Shown here piece after piece: positions 62,601 to 64,000 of a stretch of DNA of 64,000 bases. Each line of letters opens with the position of its first letter. Position 1 is the stretch's first letter. Location of the stretch: NCBI GenBank assembly GCA_958450325.1, contig OY288250.1, positions 53,520,898 through 53,584,897 of the forward strand, in the 5' to 3' direction. Under the pieces are notes generated by a model. It had not been told where the DNA came from. It worked only from the letters and a program-made list of their open reading frames with translations, and did no database searches. The position numbers and the translations under genes are program-made. This DNA comes from Agrostemma githago. Its lineage: Eukaryota > Streptophyta > Magnoliopsida > Caryophyllales > Caryophyllaceae.

Positions 62601-64000
62601 AGGGTTGGATTAGGCGTACCCGCTACGCGGCTCCGCCTAATCCAACCCTAAAACCTTTTCCTTATTCAAGGTCACTAAACCCGCAAGAAACTGAACCCTA
62701 AAAGGGTATTGGTGAACCCTGTCGTGGATGTGATTCAAAGATGGGGCACTGAACCTTAACAGTAGGGTACTGCATAAGACGGGACGGAAAAGGGTTTAGG
62801 GTTGGATTAGGCGGACCCGCTTCGCGGCTCCGCCTAATCCAACCCCGAACCCTTTTCCTTATTCAAGGTCAATAAACCCGCAAGAAACTGAACCCTAAGA
62901 GGGTATTTTGTGAACCCTGTTGTGGATGTGATTCAAAGATGGGGCACTGAACCTTAAGAGTAGGGTACTTCATAAGACGGGACGGATAAGGGTTTAGGGT
63001 TGGATTAGGCGTACCCGCTACGCGGCTCCTCCTAATCCAACCCTAAACCCTTTTCCTTATTCAAGGTCACTAAACCCGCAAGAAACTGAACCCTAAGAGG
63101 GTATTGGTGAACCCTGTCGTGGATGTGATTCCAAGATAGGGCACTGAACCTTAAGAGTAGGGTACTACATAAGACGAGACGGAAAAGGGTTTAGGGTTGG
63201 ATTAGGCGTACCCGCTACGCGGCTCCGCCTAATCCAACCCTAAACCCTTTTCCTTATTCAAGGTCACACTAAACCCGCAAGAAACTGAACCCTAAGAGGG
63301 TATTGGTGAACCCTGTCGTGGATGTGATTCGAAGATGGGGCACTGAACCATAAGAGTAGGGTACTGCATAAGACGGGACGAAAAAGGGTTTAGGGTTGGA
63401 TTAGGCGTACCCGCTACGCGGCTCCGCCTAATCCAACCCTAAACCCTTTTCCTTATTCAAGGTCACACTAAACCCGCAAGAAACTGAACCCTAAGAGGGT
63501 ATTGGTGAACCCTGTCGTGGATGTGATTCGAAGATGGGGCACTGAACCTTAAGAGTAGGGTACTGCATAAGACAGGACGAAAAAGGGTTTAGGGTTGGAT
63601 TAGGCGTACCCGCTACGCGGCTCCGCCTAATCCAACCCTGAACCCTTTTCCTTATTCAAGGTCACTAAACCCGCAAGAAACTGAACACTAAGAGGGTATT
63701 TTGTGAACCCTGTCGTGGATGTGATTCAAAGATAGGGCACTGAACCTTAAGAGTAGGGTACTACATAAGACGGGACGGAAAAGGGTTTTGGGTTGGATTA
63801 GGCGTACCCGCTACGCGGTTCTGCCTAATCCAACCCTAAACCCTTTTCCTTATTCAAGGTCACACTAAACCCGCAAGAAACTGAACCCTAGGAGGGTATT
63901 GGTGAACCCTGTCGTGGATGTGATTCCAAGATGGGGCACTGAACCTTAAGAGTAGGGTACTGCATAAGACGGGATGGAAAAGGATTTAGGGTTGGATTAG
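56635..64000 (+). repeat. About 3.96 kb (20-monomer) tandem duplication reaching the window edge
   Basis: Markers recur at 3964 bp: GTTATTC (56783/60747), CTGAAACTTAAG (57001/60965), ATAGGACACTG (57191/61155) and ACCCTAAAACC (58681/62645). After a one-base loss near 58.80 kb the offset becomes 3965 (GTACTTCATAAG, 59001/62966). It rises to 4164 near 63.6 kb because the second copy gained one 199 bp monomer (AACACTAAG, about 59.52/63.68 kb). A few single-base differences separate the copies. Confidence 0.8.

Larger units (their letters stand above)
4021..64000 (+). repeat. Satellite DNA array, about 300 head-to-tail monomers of about 198 bp
   Basis: From 4021 to the window end the same unit repeats in one orientation. 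Anchoring on AGTAGGGTACTGCATAAGAC gives starts at 4021, 4218, 4381, 4579, 4777 and 4975, and the last anchor is at 63951. Spacings are 197, 198 or 199 bp apart from a few truncated units, giving about 303 units. In order, a monomer has the anchor, GGGACGG, an inverted repeat with 28 bp arms, TTATTCAAGGTCAC, a CCCGCAAGAAACTGAACCC block, GGGTATT, a TGAACCCTGTCGTGGATGTG block, a variable A-rich stretch and GCACTGAACCTTAAG. Two indels define the length classes: TTTTGTGAAC against TTGGTGAAC, and GTCACTAAAC against GTCACACTAAAC. Stops occur in the frames I looked at, so it is non-coding. No transposon, inversion or gene interrupts it. The family is not recognised from memory; a centromeric, subtelomeric or interstitial location cannot be told from the window. 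Confidence 0.97.

Noticed and set aside
4021..64000. CRISPR-like regular repeats
   Set aside because: Units are continuous 198 bp tandem monomers without unique spacers, in a plant context.
4021..64000. True telomere or interstitial telomeric repeat array
   Set aside because: Only about 1.7 telomere units occur per arm, in opposed orientation, inside a 198 bp monomer; there is no run of perfect TTTAGGG repeats.
4021..64000. CENP-B box
   Set aside because: I looked for the spaced TTCG...A..CGGG pattern on both strands of the common monomer types and found no match, so centromere identity is not supported by that motif.
4021..64000. 5S or 45S rDNA repeats
   Set aside because: No conserved rRNA sequence, and the unit is too short for a gene plus spacer.

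Overview
The window reads as nuclear heterochromatin of a flowering plant. The evidence is Ty3/gypsy retrotransposon remains at the left edge, a tRNA-Asp primer-binding site of the kind used by plant Athila/Tat elements, and about 60 kb of tandem satellite DNA carrying pieces of the plant telomere motif (TTTAGGG). There are no cellular genes, no tRNA or rRNA genes and no bacterial-type features. The species cannot be named from the sequence.

Layout. (1) Positions 1-2750 are the 5' part of an LTR retrotransposon on the minus strand. From high to low coordinates it holds a roughly 1.63 kb LTR (1119-2750), a primer-binding site (1098-1115), a leader, and an uninterrupted gag reading frame (892 down to the window edge). 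The LTR contains a TATA-like box, a cluster of GC-rich palindromes at about 20 bp spacing, and two other short repeat families. (2) Positions 2751-4020 are a broken gag-pol fragment of a different Ty3/gypsy element on the plus strand. Its aspartic protease is recognisable and its reverse transcriptase stops at the FSGY region. It carries a 37 bp duplication, a one-base frameshift, a nonsense codon and a small deletion. (3) Positions 4021-64000 are one head-to-tail satellite array of about 300 monomers of about 198 bp (197, 198 and 199 bp classes), with no inversion or foreign insertion seen. It runs off the right edge.

The satellite is the notable object. Each standard monomer contains an inverted repeat with 28 bp arms, perfect in many copies, and a 17 nt centre. 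The arms carry head-to-head telomere-like motifs (GGGTTTAGGGTT facing AACCCTAAACCC), so each unit could form a hairpin or cruciform and carries a telobox-like site and a G-rich quadruplex-capable arm. Variants are organised in local higher-order repeats of 2 to about 20 monomers, including a near-exact 2176 bp tandem duplication (22.46-26.81 kb), a 1585 bp one (31.7-34.8 kb) and 3.76 and 3.96 kb blocks in the last 20 kb. This is the pattern left by recent unequal exchange or amplification.

Nothing here works as an operon. The functional questions are whether the satellite is centromeric, subtelomeric or another heterochromatic block, and whether the palindrome is itself what is amplified. All HOR periods were measured by eye from shared private variants, so boundaries are approximate.
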